Shown here piece by piece: positions 34,215 through 42,500 of a stretch of DNA of 64,000 nucleotides. The stretch's first letter is position 1; every line of letters starts with the position of its first letter. The DNA lies in assembly GCA_034408745.1 (NCBI GenBank), contig JAWXCM010000291.1, forward strand, positions 57,913-121,912, read 5' to 3'. This DNA is from JAWXCM01 sp034408745 (GTDB lineage Bacteria; Acidobacteriota; Terriglobia; Bryobacterales; Bryobacteraceae). Made by a program: the position numbers and the translations under genes. Below the pieces are notes generated by a model. The model made no database searches and was not told the origin of the DNA. It saw only the letters and a list, made by a program, of their open reading frames with translations.

Positions 34215-34657
34215 GTGTCCGAGAAAAGGGTTGCAGACACTCTCCGGGCTCGGATTATTCTGTTGCGGGCTGAAGGCAAGCGCGGTGGTCGCGGCGTTTT
34301 GAGCAGCAAGGCCTGGAGGGGCTGAAGGATAAGGGGGGACGAGGCCGTAAGCCGTCATTGCCGGTCGAGAAGATCCAGCAGGTGGTGAGCGGGGTGACGC
34401 AGCCTCCGAAGGGCCGTCGGCGATGGAGTGTGCGGACCATGGCCAGGCATGTGGGGATCTCGCCCGACAGCGTGCACCGGCTATGGAAGCAGAATGATCT
34501 CAAACCTCACCTGACCCGAACATTCAAGCTGAGCCGGGACCCGGATTTCGAGCGCAAGTTCTGGGACGTGATTGGTTTGTATCTGAATCCGCCGGAAAAG
34601 ACGCTGGTGTTGTGCTGCGATGAAAAGAGCCAGTGTCAGGCACTGGAGCGCACACAA
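34215..34657 (+). mobile_element. IS630-family transposase remnant
   Basis: Two frames of one former IS630-type transposase are joined by a deletion/frameshift. The first reads VADTLRARIILLRAEGK from GTG 34215. The second carries GRGRKPSLPVEKIQQVV, RRRWSVRTMARHVGIS and TRTFKLSRDPDFERKFWD, and ends at the first catalytic Asp segment, DEKSQCQALERTQ. The downstream part with the remaining DDE residues is missing; the sequence changes abruptly after about 34657. No terminal inverted repeats or target duplication could be identified. It cannot be active. Confidence 0.8.
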
Positions 34658-34789
34658 GCCGCACGGACAAGCGACGTGCCGATGTTCAGGCGGCGGCGAG
34701 GCGCAGTGGAGCAAGTGGGTGAGCACGGCGGCTCCGGCCTGGTTGCATCGCCGAGCGGACCGCCATGGATACTGGAACCCGTTTCGAAA

Positions 34790-35064
34790 GTGGTGGTCCG
34801 CACCAGTCGGCGGAAGCCCTGAGCTTCCACGGTGACATCGTAAACGCCAGGCCTGATGAAGGAAACGACGCATGAGCCGGACTCGACGGTGGCGCATTCG
34901 AGACGCGCTCCCGTTTCCGAGTTCGTCAGCGTGATCCGGGCATTTGGAATGGTTGCACCGGAAGCGTCTGCGACGCGGCCGGTCAGACGAGCTGTGGAGT
35001 TTTGTCCCCAGGCCGGAACGAAAAGGCCGGCGCAGAGAAGGATGGGAGCGCAACGTCTAAACAT
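34790..35064 (-). pseudogene. truncated N-terminus of an Oar-like TonB-dependent receptor
   Basis: From ATG 35064 the minus strand encodes a signal peptide (RRCAPILLCAGLFVPAWG) and a carboxypeptidase-regulatory-like domain (ARLTGRVADASGATIPNARI, PGVYDVTVEAQGFRRLV). This is the start of receptors such as those at 45.6 and 49.3 kb. After residue 90 or so homology stops, and the frame runs into unrelated sequence towards the transposase remnant. The whole plug and barrel (over 900 residues) are absent. Its promoter region is still present, with the palindromic operator at 35109-35118 and a G/C-run hairpin over the start. Confidence 0.75.
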
Positions 35065-35084
35065 GGGGGGGTTCTTTCCCCCCC
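35065..35084 (-). promoter_or_regulatory. G-run/C-run hairpin immediately before start codon
   Basis: On the minus strand a run of G's, then AAAGAA, then a run of C's directly precedes the ATG at 35064, forming a stem of 6-7 G:C pairs with a 6-base loop exactly where a ribosome-binding site should be. Any Shine-Dalgarno would be sequestered. It may be a translational control element or a consequence of decay. Confidence 0.4.
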
Positions 35085-35108
35085 CTCTTTAAAACTACTG
35101 ATGCATGT

Positions 35109-35118
35109 TGATATATCA
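35109..35118. promoter_or_regulatory. operator copy 1 (TGATATATCA)
   Basis: Perfect 10-bp palindrome 45 bp upstream of the truncated receptor gene (start 35064, minus strand). It lies in a larger inverted repeat AACTACTGA (35093-35101) / TCAGTAGTT (35116-35124). Same motif as nine other sites between 38 and 62.3 kb. Confidence 0.6.
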
Positions 35119-35175
35119 GTAGTTGGAGGGCGAGTCAAGAGATATTTCAAGGCAACGCCGGAGCCTTGTGGTGTG

Positions 35176-36618
35176 TCAGCTCCAGATGGATCGCATGGGA
35201 TAAATGTTCAGCGAGACGATCTTCGCCTCGCCTCCAACCGTGTAGAATTCGATGTCGAGGTTATCGTCTTTTGGCAGGAAGCACGCCGGTATCACGGCTT
35301 CGCCGTCGTTACCGAAGACCTCGACGGAAGCCCTGTCGACGAGAATGCGCAGGCTCAGCTTCTTATCCCGGAGGCCGAGGTTCGTGCTCAGCTTCTCGCT
35401 GGCGAGCAGGTTGTCGCGCTCGCGGGGGCGGACCAGGTAGTTGACGGTGCGGCCGCGCACTCGAAATCCCAGTTCCTTCGCCGTCCCCGGTTCGATCTCG
35501 GCAACGATGTCGAGGCAATCTCCCTTCACACCGCTCAGCGGATTCTCTCCCGGTTTCACGACGACGTCCTTCCATGATTTGGGCGTCTCGCGCAGAGCGT
35601 CGATCTCGGCAACTGGGGTGGCGAAAATCCGGTACGAGTGATATGCGTACTTCCGGAGCCTGAACTCATACGGGCAGCTCATCTGCTGATTGAACGGCAT
35701 GCCCGGATACTGACCAAAGTTCATCCACGCCATCTGCACGCGCCGGTTACCTGGCAGATCGCTGTAGGTCTGCACCGCGTAGTAGTTCGTGCCGGAATGA
35801 ACGGACTGCGTCATTACCTCCGGCATGAAACGCTTTCCGTCGAATGTGCCGACCAGGTAGTTGCCGTTGGCGCCGGTCCAAATCCACCTGGTAACGCCGG
35901 GCTCATTCTCCACCGGCATTTCGAAGAAGTCGGGGCACTCGCCCGTTTTCGGGACGCTGATTTCCTGCAGCAGCGTCCACTTTTTCAGATCGGGAGAGGA
36001 GAAGAACGCGAACGTAGTGCCGTCGAGGAACAGAGTCATGATCCAGCGGCGGGTGGGCGCATGCCAGACTACCTTCGGATCGCGATTCTCTTTGACGACG
36101 TTCGGCAGGACGGGATTGCCGGCGTACTTGGTGAACGTGCGTCCACGGTCCGTGCTGTACGCCATGCACTGCGTGTAGGGCTGGCCTTTCGATTCCGGAC
36201 TCGTGCCGCCCGCGGCGGTGTAGAGCAGAACGATGGTCTTCTCGTCGCCCTTCTGAAGGCCTGCGGTATTGTCCCAGTCCACCACGGCGGAACCCGAGAA
36301 CATAGTGCCCGTGTTGTCCGGGGACAGGGCATGCTGCTCCATCTGCTTCCAGTGCACCAGGTCCTTGCTGATGGCGTGGCCCCACGTCATATTCCCCCAC
36401 TTCACGTCGAAGGGGTTGTGCTGGAAAAACAGGTGGTACTCGCCTTTGTACAACACGAGTCCGTTGGGGTCGTTGGTCCAGCCCTTCTTCGGCGAGAAGT
36501 GAAACTGCGGCCGGAGTCGCTGATCATAGTCCGGGTGAATCGTGGGAGCGGCCGTGACAGGCGCTGCCGCAGCGGCTGCCGCCGCGATTTTCGCGAAGCT
36601 TCGTCGATCCATTTTCAT
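35176..36618 (-). CDS. GH32 fructan/sucrose hydrolase, Tat-exported
   Basis: A 480-residue glycoside hydrolase family 32 protein (five-bladed propeller plus beta-sandwich), a family that cleaves beta-fructosyl linkages in levan, inulin or sucrose. The frame is open upstream, but the start is ATG 36618 because it overlaps the previous stop (ATGA) and gives MKMDRRSFAKIA, a Tat signal. All three catalytic motifs are canonical: WTNDPNG (nucleophile Asp50), ENRDPKVVWH, and GECPDFFEMP with the acid/base Glu. The C-terminal sandwich includes RILVDRASVEVFGNDGE. It is the second gene of a two-gene unit with the sialidase-like gene 36615-38015. Confidence 0.9.
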   Translation of the reverse strand: MKMDRRSFAKIAAAAAAAAPVTAAPTIHPDYDQRLRPQFHFSPKKGWTNDPNGLVLYKGEYHLFFQHNPFDVKWGNMTWGHAISKDLVHWKQMEQHALSPDNTGTMFSGSAVVDWDNTAGLQKGDEKTIVLLYTAAGGTSPESKGQPYTQCMAYSTDRGRTFTKYAGNPVLPNVVKENRDPKVVWHAPTRRWIMTLFLDGTTFAFFSSPDLKKWTLLQEISVPKTGECPDFFEMPVENEPGVTRWIWTGANGNYLVGTFDGKRFMPEVMTQSVHSGTNYYAVQTYSDLPGNRRVQMAWMNFGQYPGMPFNQQMSCPYEFRLRKYAYHSYRIFATPVAEIDALRETPKSWKDVVVKPGENPLSGVKGDCLDIVAEIEPGTAKELGFRVRGRTVNYLVRPRERDNLLASEKLSTNLGLRDKKLSLRILVDRASVEVFGNDGEAVIPACFLPKDDNLDIEFYTVGGEAKIVSLNIYPMRSIWS

Positions 36619-38015
36619 CGGGGAACCTTCAGGTCTGAGAGGAATTCGGGAGTGATCTTTTTTCCGAGCAGGAAGAACTTCCGCTCTGGATGCCACAGAA
36701 CGTTGTTGCCCTTGCGTGTGCTGAAACTGGTGTAGACGCCGATGTTCTTCTGCTTGCTGGCCGGGTTGCCGTCCACTCCGGCGTCGCCGTTGTCCATCAG
36801 CTGCTTCGAGGCGCTGAACCACAACGGCTGATCGGCTTTAGGACGGAATTCGGCCAGCGCGATGAAGGCGGGCCGCCTTGGTCCCCATGTGCCCTCGGGC
36901 TTCTCGGTGTAGCCGCCGCGGTTCTCATGATGCAACAGTACGTAGCGACCATCGCTCAACTGGTAGAGCGGGGAACAGGAGACGGGCTGGAGAATGGGCG
37001 TGCCGAAGTCCTTGCGAAGCAGGGGCCGCGGAGAGCACCAGTTCTCCCCGTCATCGCCCGACACGCTGTACCAGATGTATCCGCTGTTGCTGCGCATCAC
37101 GCAGAACAAACGTTGGTCGGGGAGCCGGACGATGCTCGGCTCCTGCGCGACTGTCATTAACGGATCCCGATAATACGGCGCGCGGAGAGCCTTCTCGCCC
37201 CAGCCCGAGTAGCGCACTTTCAGCGCTGCGGTCTCAGGATGGGCATCCACGTTTGTGAAACGCATGAACTCGACAACGGACTCATGCTGTGTCCACGCTT
37301 CCACCTTCTTCATACGGCATCGGGCGGGGTTGAGCCAGTGCGTGTAGCCCACAAGGAAGCCGCCGCTGCGGTCACGCATCGGAGTCTGCCAGACGATCCA
37401 TTCGGCAGGGATCTTGCCTTCCGGATCGTCGTACTGACTCTCAGGCATGGGAATGAACTGCGGCTTCGACCAGGTGCGTCCGTTGTCGTCGCTACAGATG
37501 CCGGCCATCTTGCCGGTGTGCATCTCCACCCATCCCCGGTTGCCGATGTTCTGGTTGTAGACGACATAGATGCGTCCACGCTTCGACACCATCGGGAAGG
37601 CCCAGCTGGACATGAACTCGGGGTCAGTGTGCGTCTTCGGTCCCGCGATGTGCATGGGCGGAGCCCACGTCACGCCGTCGTCGTCGGACCGCGAGAACAT
37701 GATACGGTTCTTCTGTCCGGTGGTCGGCAGGCCCGATCCAATATCGGACTGCGTCCACACGGCCATGAAGGAACGGTCCGGGCCATCGAAGACCAGGAAA
37801 TGCTCGTTGAGCCCGTCATGGGTGGATCCATCCCAGTGGCCAGGCATGTAACACACGTAGTCAGGCTTGCTGCGAGCCATCTCGATGCGCAGGTGCGCGC
37901 GCACATCGGTGATTTGGGGAACCTGCGCCTGGACGGCTGCGGTAGAGGAGAGGGCTGCGGCGGCCGAAATGGAGAGCACGCTCCTGCGTGTTGGCGCGTT
38001 GCTGAAATTTGGCAT
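36615..38015 (-). CDS. sialidase/BNR-fold secreted protein
   Basis: A 466-residue protein with a Tat-like signal (TRRSVLSISAAAALSSTAAVQA) and a six-bladed sialidase-type propeller with Asp-box-like turns: SRSDDDGVTWAPP (about 107), SDDNGRTWSKP (about 180) and SGDDGENWCSP (about 318). It could be an exo-glycosidase, but the arginine triad of true sialidases is not obvious to me. The C-terminal end (LWHPERKFFLLGKKIT) recurs as a relic at 45466-45556. It is first in a two-gene unit with GH32; the two overlap by 4 bp. A promoter with operator lies directly upstream. Confidence 0.8.
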   Translation of the reverse strand: MPNFSNAPTRRSVLSISAAAALSSTAAVQAQVPQITDVRAHLRIEMARSKPDYVCYMPGHWDGSTHDGLNEHFLVFDGPDRSFMAVWTQSDIGSGLPTTGQKNRIMFSRSDDDGVTWAPPMHIAGPKTHTDPEFMSSWAFPMVSKRGRIYVVYNQNIGNRGWVEMHTGKMAGICSDDNGRTWSKPQFIPMPESQYDDPEGKIPAEWIVWQTPMRDRSGGFLVGYTHWLNPARCRMKKVEAWTQHESVVEFMRFTNVDAHPETAALKVRYSGWGEKALRAPYYRDPLMTVAQEPSIVRLPDQRLFCVMRSNSGYIWYSVSGDDGENWCSPRPLLRKDFGTPILQPVSCSPLYQLSDGRYVLLHHENRGGYTEKPEGTWGPRRPAFIALAEFRPKADQPLWFSASKQLMDNGDAGVDGNPASKQKNIGVYTSFSTRKGNNVLWHPERKFFLLGKKITPEFLSDLKVPR

Positions 38016-38029
38016 GAGCTTTCCCGGCT

Positions 38030-38059
38030 ATTATATGCTGAGATATCACAAGACGGCAA
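38030..38059 (-). promoter_or_regulatory. promoter with operator copy 2 for the sialidase-GH32 unit
   Basis: On the minus strand TATAAT (38035-38030) is preceded 18 bp upstream by TTGCCG (38059-38054). The operator TGATATCTCA (38048-38039) sits inside the spacer, so a bound repressor would block polymerase. The predicted transcript start is about 8 bases from ATG 38015, leaving almost no leader. Confidence 0.6.
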
Positions 38060-38068
38060 GCCGCGAAT

Positions 38069-39074
38069 TTAGCCGATCACCTCAGGATTCAACAAATCCA
38101 TTGTGCGCCAGTTTCCCGCCTCGGCAAACTCGATGTTTTGGAGCGTGCGTGCGGCCATGCGGCCATTCGCTTCCACCATGTTGCTGCCGATATGCGGTGA
38201 GCACCACGTTGTCCAGAGCGCGCAGATCCCGAGCCCGGTCCGCAGGCACGTACGGCTCGCGTTCGAACACGTCGAGCGATGCGCCGCGATGCAAGCGCGT
38301 CATTACATGGCCATCTCGTCCACCACAGCGCCCCGTGCGGTGTTGATCGGCCATGCATGCGGAGCCAGCATGCCGATGCCGCTTCGAGCCCAGGTAGTGG
38401 GCGGTGGATGGAATGGACGGAATATGCAGGCTGACGAAATCGGCTCCATCCACTGCGTCGGCGAAATCAGTGGTGAGGCGTTCGATGCCGAAGTCGGCGC
38501 GCAGGCTGTCGGCGTCGTCCAGTGACCTGCGGCAGCCGGTGACGCGCATGCCGAAACCAAACGCGGCGATTCGCGCGACGGCAGCTCCAATCCGGCCGCA
38601 GCCAATGATGGCGAGCCTCTTGCCGGTGAGTTCCCGCCCCGGCGTGGTCGTCCAGGTGCCATCCATGGCTGCCTCGAACACACGAGGCAACCGTCGCGCG
38701 GCCGCCAGCAGAAGCATCGCCGTGGTCTCGGCGACGGAAACGTCGAGGACTCCCGGAGTGTTCGTGGAGAAAATTCAAGCCGCCGACGCCTGCACCTTGC
38801 CGACGCCGTCGTGACCGACTCCGAAACGGTCAAGGACCCCGCCGCCGGGCAGTGTGGCGTAGAGCGGACCGGTGTAGCGCTCCATGCCCAGCACAGCATG
38901 CGAGGCTCCGATATGGCGGATGGCCTGGGCGAGCGTTGCCTCATCGGACGGCACGCAGATACAGCGGAGCGATTCCGCTCGGCAAAGATGCGTTCCGCTT
39001 TTCGATACTGAGCGTCGGTAACGGCAACCCCCAGGCATGGCGCCGCCAAAACCAGCATTGGTGTTTGCGGTCAT
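38069..39074 (-). pseudogene. D-2-hydroxyacid dehydrogenase pseudogene
   Basis: Former NAD-dependent 2-hydroxyacid dehydrogenase of about 330 residues, readable only by switching frames. In order on the minus strand: ATG 39074 start, PSDEATLAQAIRHIGASHAV, then (after a frame break near 38780) TGKRLAIIGCGRIGAAVARI with the NAD-binding GxGxxG. Next come IPSIPSTAHYLG, the frame-shifted INTARGAVVDEM, SLDVFEREPYVPADRARDLRALDN and, after another shift, HIGSNMVEANGRMAAR to TAA at 38071-38069. At least four frame changes. Its end lies upstream of the promoter of the sialidase gene. A second, internal fragment of the same family survives at 45.1-45.4 kb. Confidence 0.85.
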
Positions 39075-39106
39075 CTCTCGGGAGTACTCCCAGTCTTAGG
39101 CGAACG

Positions 39107-39886
39107 CTACTTTCGGGCTGTTTTTCTGGCCGCGACGGCCCGCTTCTTTACCGCCTTCTTTTTTGCCTTACGAGCCCGTTTGGGGAAAACCGCCAAACGA
39201 GTTTCCGACCATCCGAAGTACGGCTCCATGCGCTGCAGCACTTCGTCCATCCGATAGCGCGTATGCTTCCGCATCGCCGCGTCGGCCAGTTCCGGATTGC
39301 TCTGCGACACACCCTCGGCCAACTCCGCGTGCCAGCCCGGCGGAGGCAACTGGTCACCGATGGCCGTGTCGTACAGCCAGTTGAAGACCAGCACCTGATT
39401 CTTCTCGACAGCCTGGCAAAGCTCTTCGCATCCCGTGCACTCGGCCAGACGCATGTGGAAGCGCATATGGAACCGATGGATCTCGAACATGCGTTCCCGG
39501 CTGGCTTCCACTCTTTCGGCCAGCTGCGCGTACTTTTCATCGAGTTGGCGCGCCAGTCGCTTCAGTTCCTCGCGCTCGGCCGGACTCGCCTTCTCTGCGA
39601 AGATGCGCGCAGCCTGCGATTCGAGTGCTTCCCTCAGGATGTACTGACCGCGCACGGAACTCGGGGTCGGGATTCGGACGCGGGTGCCGACACGGGGGCG
39701 ACTCTCCACCAGGCCGTCGCCTTCGAGTCGCTGCAGAGCATCGCCGACGGGGACGATGCTGATCCCGAGCTGGTCCGCCAGTTCCCGCCTGGACAGGCTG
39801 GCTCCAAACGACAGCTGCCCGCTCAGTATGCGGTCCCGGATCAGCAGGTAGGCGTGCTCGGTCAGGTTCCCTTGAAACGTACTCAT
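39107..39886 (-). CDS. GntR-family transcriptional regulator (FadR/FCD type)
   Basis: A 259-residue regulator. The N-terminal winged helix-turn-helix (about 10-75) has the GntR hallmark LTEHAYLLIRDRILSGQL and SRRELADQLGISIVPVGDAL-RLEGDGLVESRPRVGTRV. The C-terminal all-helical FCD-like domain (about 85-220) contains HRFHMRFHMRLAECTG, where His residues would bind a metal and a sugar acid. An unusual Lys/Arg-rich tail (AKKKAVKKRAVAARK) follows. It is the only intact regulator between 31 and 62 kb. An operator copy lies 48 bp upstream, so it is the best candidate for the protein that reads the shared palindrome. Effector unknown. Confidence 0.88.
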   Translation of the reverse strand: MSTFQGNLTEHAYLLIRDRILSGQLSFGASLSRRELADQLGISIVPVGDALQRLEGDGLVESRPRVGTRVRIPTPSSVRGQYILREALESQAARIFAEKASPAEREELKRLARQLDEKYAQLAERVEASRERMFEIHRFHMRFHMRLAECTGCEELCQAVEKNQVLVFNWLYDTAIGDQLPPPGWHAELAEGVSQSNPELADAAMRKHTRYRMDEVLQRMEPYFGWSETRLAVFPKRARKAKKKAVKKRAVAARKTARK

Positions 39887-39934
39887 ATCTGCCTTCTCAG
39901 TCTAACCCTGCGCCGTTGCCATCCTGACCATTAC

Positions 39935-39944
39935 TGGTATCTCA
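39935..39944. promoter_or_regulatory. operator copy 3 upstream of GntR gene
   Basis: TGGTATCTCA (CTGGTATCTCAG with flanks) 48 bp upstream of the GntR start codon, at the 3' end of the MFS relic. Suggests autoregulation. Confidence 0.5.
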
Positions 39945-40345
39945 GTGCGCCGGGGGCGCTTTCACCATTAGCCAGTAAACAGGAACGGCGGCGAGCAATA
40001 TCACAACCGCCACAATGAAAGCAGGGAAGTAAGATCCTGTTTGCGCGATGATGACGCCTGTTTACCAGCGGCGAGGCGACACCGGACAGATTGCCCGCGA
40101 AGTTCAGAACACCGATTGAGAGCCGCGGGAATCAGCATCAGGCTGGTGAGACAGAAGAGGGATTCACCAGCTTGCGACTGAACACTTCGTCCCAGCCAAT
40201 GGCAACCAGCCGGTCCGCAATCCCAGCCGCCGATGGGTTCGCCCAGCGTGAAGGTGAGGTACGGAACCACGGCAGAGGCTCCGGCCTGCTGCAGCGACAG
40301 GTGCCGGACGTTCACAAGGTAGGACGGCAGCCACGGGTGCCCGCT
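39942..40345 (-). pseudogene. MFS transporter, C-terminal relic
   Basis: The minus strand shows, in changing frames, the last third of a major facilitator transporter of the sugar/organic-acid type: WLPSYLVNVRHLSLQQAGAS, YLTFTLGEPIGGW, then frame-shifted IADRLVAIGWDEVFSRKLV, CLTSLMLIPAAL, and the last helix IIAQTGSYFPAFIVAVVIL ending in KAPPAH-stop at 39942. The N-terminal helices are missing, and at least three frame changes are needed. Its 5' side is fused directly to an unrelated hydrolase fragment. Confidence 0.75.
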
Positions 40346-40556
40346 GACATTTACTTCCAGCTTCTGCTTCCCTCTTGCACCCGCGCCCCCGTGGTTCTGG
40401 AGACCCTCGAACATGTCGACGTTTCCCTGGACGAACGTATCCTACCAGCCACCCACGTTGCAGACGGGAACTTTCACCTTCGCGCACTGGCCGTTCATGT
40501 CGAGCGCCCGGGCTTCCTGGTCGCAGTCGCGGAAGCGGGGGCGCGGTCCCGGTGAC
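40346..40556 (-). pseudogene. CocE/X-Pro peptidase-like hydrolase fragment
   Basis: About 65 codons on the minus strand read KVKVPVCNVGGW, then a stop in place of Tyr, then DTFVQGNVDMFEGLQNHGGAGARGKQKLEV. This matches the conserved core of CocE/NonD-type alpha/beta hydrolases (NVGGWYD). Sequence then switches to the MFS relic with no space. The rest of the hydrolase is absent. Confidence 0.65.
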
Positions 40557-40633
40557 GGTTTGATGCTGCGTCCTGCCAGCAGGTGTCCGCGGCGTGCTTC
40601 GAGGGCGGAAATGCTCACGCTGTGATTGTACTC

Positions 40634-40688
40634 TGATATCTCAGATTCAAAACAAGCTTGACAGAGCGGATCTTTAAGTGAGATATCA
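40634..40688 (+). promoter_or_regulatory. promoter with operator copies 4 and 5
   Basis: TTGACA at 40658-40663, then 17 bp, then AGATAT at 40681-40686 as a weak -10. Operator TGATATCTCA is at 40634-40643, and its reverse complement TGAGATATCA at 40679-40688 overlaps the -10. The two copies are 45 bp apart. The expected transcript start is about 5 bases before ATG 40698. Confidence 0.65.
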
Positions 40689-40697
40689 GAAGTGACT

Positions 40698-42500
40698 ATG
40701 CAACGTCGTGACTTCGTCGCGGGCCTGCCTCTGATGGGGACGCTCGCTGCACAAACTCCAGCCACGGGTGCGGACTGGCGCAATATCCGTAATGGTGTGC
40801 CTCTGCCCAAAGAGGGCTACGTGGACCAGCCGTACATCGTAATGACCCGCGACGGTTCATGGCTGTGTGTGCTGACCACAGGTAAGGGCGTGGAAGGCGA
40901 ACCAGGGCAGCACATCGTGTCCACCGTCAGCCGCGACAAAGGCAAGACGTGGGCCCCGCTCAACGACATCGAGCCGGCCCATGGTCCCGAAGCTTCGTGG
41001 GTGATGCCGCTGATCACGCCCTCCGGCCGGGTTTACGTGTTCTACACGTACAACAAGGAAAATCTCCGCCTGGTGGAGGGCTCGAATTCACCGGCCAATG
41101 CGAAGCGCGTGGATACGCTCGGCCATTATGCGTTCAAGTACTCCGACGACAACGGCGCCACGTGGTCGTCGCAGCGCTATTACATTCCGATGCGACTCAT
41201 GCGCATCGACCGCGAGAACCTGTACGGCGGCAAGGTGCTCTTCTTCTGGGGCGTCGGCAAGCCGATCATCGACCGCGGCAAGGTGTGGATCGGCTTCGCA
41301 AAGGTCGGCAAGTGGGGCAACCCTGGCTCGATGGTCGAATCGCAAGGCTGCTTTCTGCGGAGCGACAACCTGCTGACGGAGCGAGACCCCGCGAAGATCA
41401 AGTGGGAACTGCTGCCCGATGGCGACGAGGGACTGCGTGCTCCCAAAGGGCCGGTCTCAGACGAGGCCAATCCGGTTGCGCTGAGTGACGGATCGTTGTA
41501 CGCCACGTACCGCACCATCGACGGCTACAACTGCCACGCGTACAGCCGCGACGGCGGTCACACGTGGACTCCTCCACAGTACGCCACGTACACGCCAGGC
41601 GGCCGCCGAATCAAGCACTCGCGCGCGGCGAATTTCGTGAAGAAGTTTTCCAGCGGCAGGTTCCTGCTGTGGTACCACAACCACGGCGGCGAAGCGGTTC
41701 ACAACGCGAGGTGGGATTACTACTTCAACCGCAATCCGGCGTGGGTCTGCGGAGGCGTTGAGCGCAACGGCTTCATTCACTGGTCCGAACCCGAGATCCT
41801 GCTGTACGACGACAATCCCGATACGCGCATGAGTTATCCGGATTTCGTGGAGGATGGGGAGCGCTTCTTCGTAACCGAGACGCAGAAGACGATAGCCAGA
41901 GTGCACGAGATCGACCGGACTCTGCTCGACGGCCTGTGGGCTCAGCACGAGAACCGTACGCTCACACGCAAAGGCCTCGTGCTCGAGGCAAAGGGGCCAG
42001 GAGAGGTCGATATGCCGCGCCTGCCAACGCTGGCAGACGGAGGCGGTTTCACACTCGATTTGCACCTGCGGTTGCGAGAACTTTCGCCAGGGCAGACGGT
42101 GCTGGATGCCCGCGACGCTTCCGGGCGTGGCATTGCGATCACCACCACGGACCGATTCACGCTGCAACTAATCCTGAACGACGGCTCGACGAAGGCGGCG
42201 TGGGACTCTGATCCGGGCACCCATCCTGGAACGCTTCGGGTGGGGGCGTGGCAACACATCACCGTCTCGGTGGACAGCGGTCCACGAATCATCACCTGGA
42301 TGGTGGACGGAATCCTGAATGACGGCGGCGCAGTGCGGGACTTCGGCTGGGGCCGCTTCCCGTCCGGGCTGCGCGACGTAAATGCGAATTCAAAAGTACG
42401 ACTCGCCCCCGTCCTGTACGGACAATTGGCGAGCCTGCGCATCTACGATCGCTGTCTGAGGACATCGGAGGCCGTTGGTAATTTCAGGGAAAGCTCATGA
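40698..42500 (+). CDS. sialidase/BNR-fold protein with C-terminal LamG domain
   Basis: A 600-residue protein; ATG 40698 is preferred over the in-frame GTG 40692 because it gives a Tat-like start (MQRRDFVAGLPLMGTLAA). The propeller carries Asp-box-like turns (SRDKGKTWAPL, SDDNGATWSSQ, SRDGGHTWTPP). From about residue 430 a concanavalin/LamG-type sandwich follows (GGFTLDLHLRLREL, VGAWQHITVSVDSG). It is probably secreted and glycan-acting. It overlaps the aldolase pseudogene by 4 bp (ATGA), so it headed a two-gene unit. Substrate unknown. Confidence 0.8.
   Translation: MQRRDFVAGLPLMGTLAAQTPATGADWRNIRNGVPLPKEGYVDQPYIVMTRDGSWLCVLTTGKGVEGEPGQHIVSTVSRDKGKTWAPLNDIEPAHGPEASWVMPLITPSGRVYVFYTYNKENLRLVEGSNSPANAKRVDTLGHYAFKYSDDNGATWSSQRYYIPMRLMRIDRENLYGGKVLFFWGVGKPIIDRGKVWIGFAKVGKWGNPGSMVESQGCFLRSDNLLTERDPAKIKWELLPDGDEGLRAPKGPVSDEANPVALSDGSLYATYRTIDGYNCHAYSRDGGHTWTPPQYATYTPGGRRIKHSRAANFVKKFSSGRFLLWYHNHGGEAVHNARWDYYFNRNPAWVCGGVERNGFIHWSEPEILLYDDNPDTRMSYPDFVEDGERFFVTETQKTIARVHEIDRTLLDGLWAQHENRTLTRKGLVLEAKGPGEVDMPRLPTLADGGGFTLDLHLRLRELSPGQTVLDARDASGRGIAITTTDRFTLQLILNDGSTKAAWDSDPGTHPGTLRVGAWQHITVSVDSGPRIITWMVDGILNDGGAVRDFGWGRFPSGLRDVNANSKVRLAPVLYGQLASLRIYDRCLRTSEAVGNFRESS

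Noticed and set aside
35638..36735. A 365-codon plus-strand open frame opposite GH32
   Set aside because: Antisense to a protein with canonical GH32 motifs; no features of its own.
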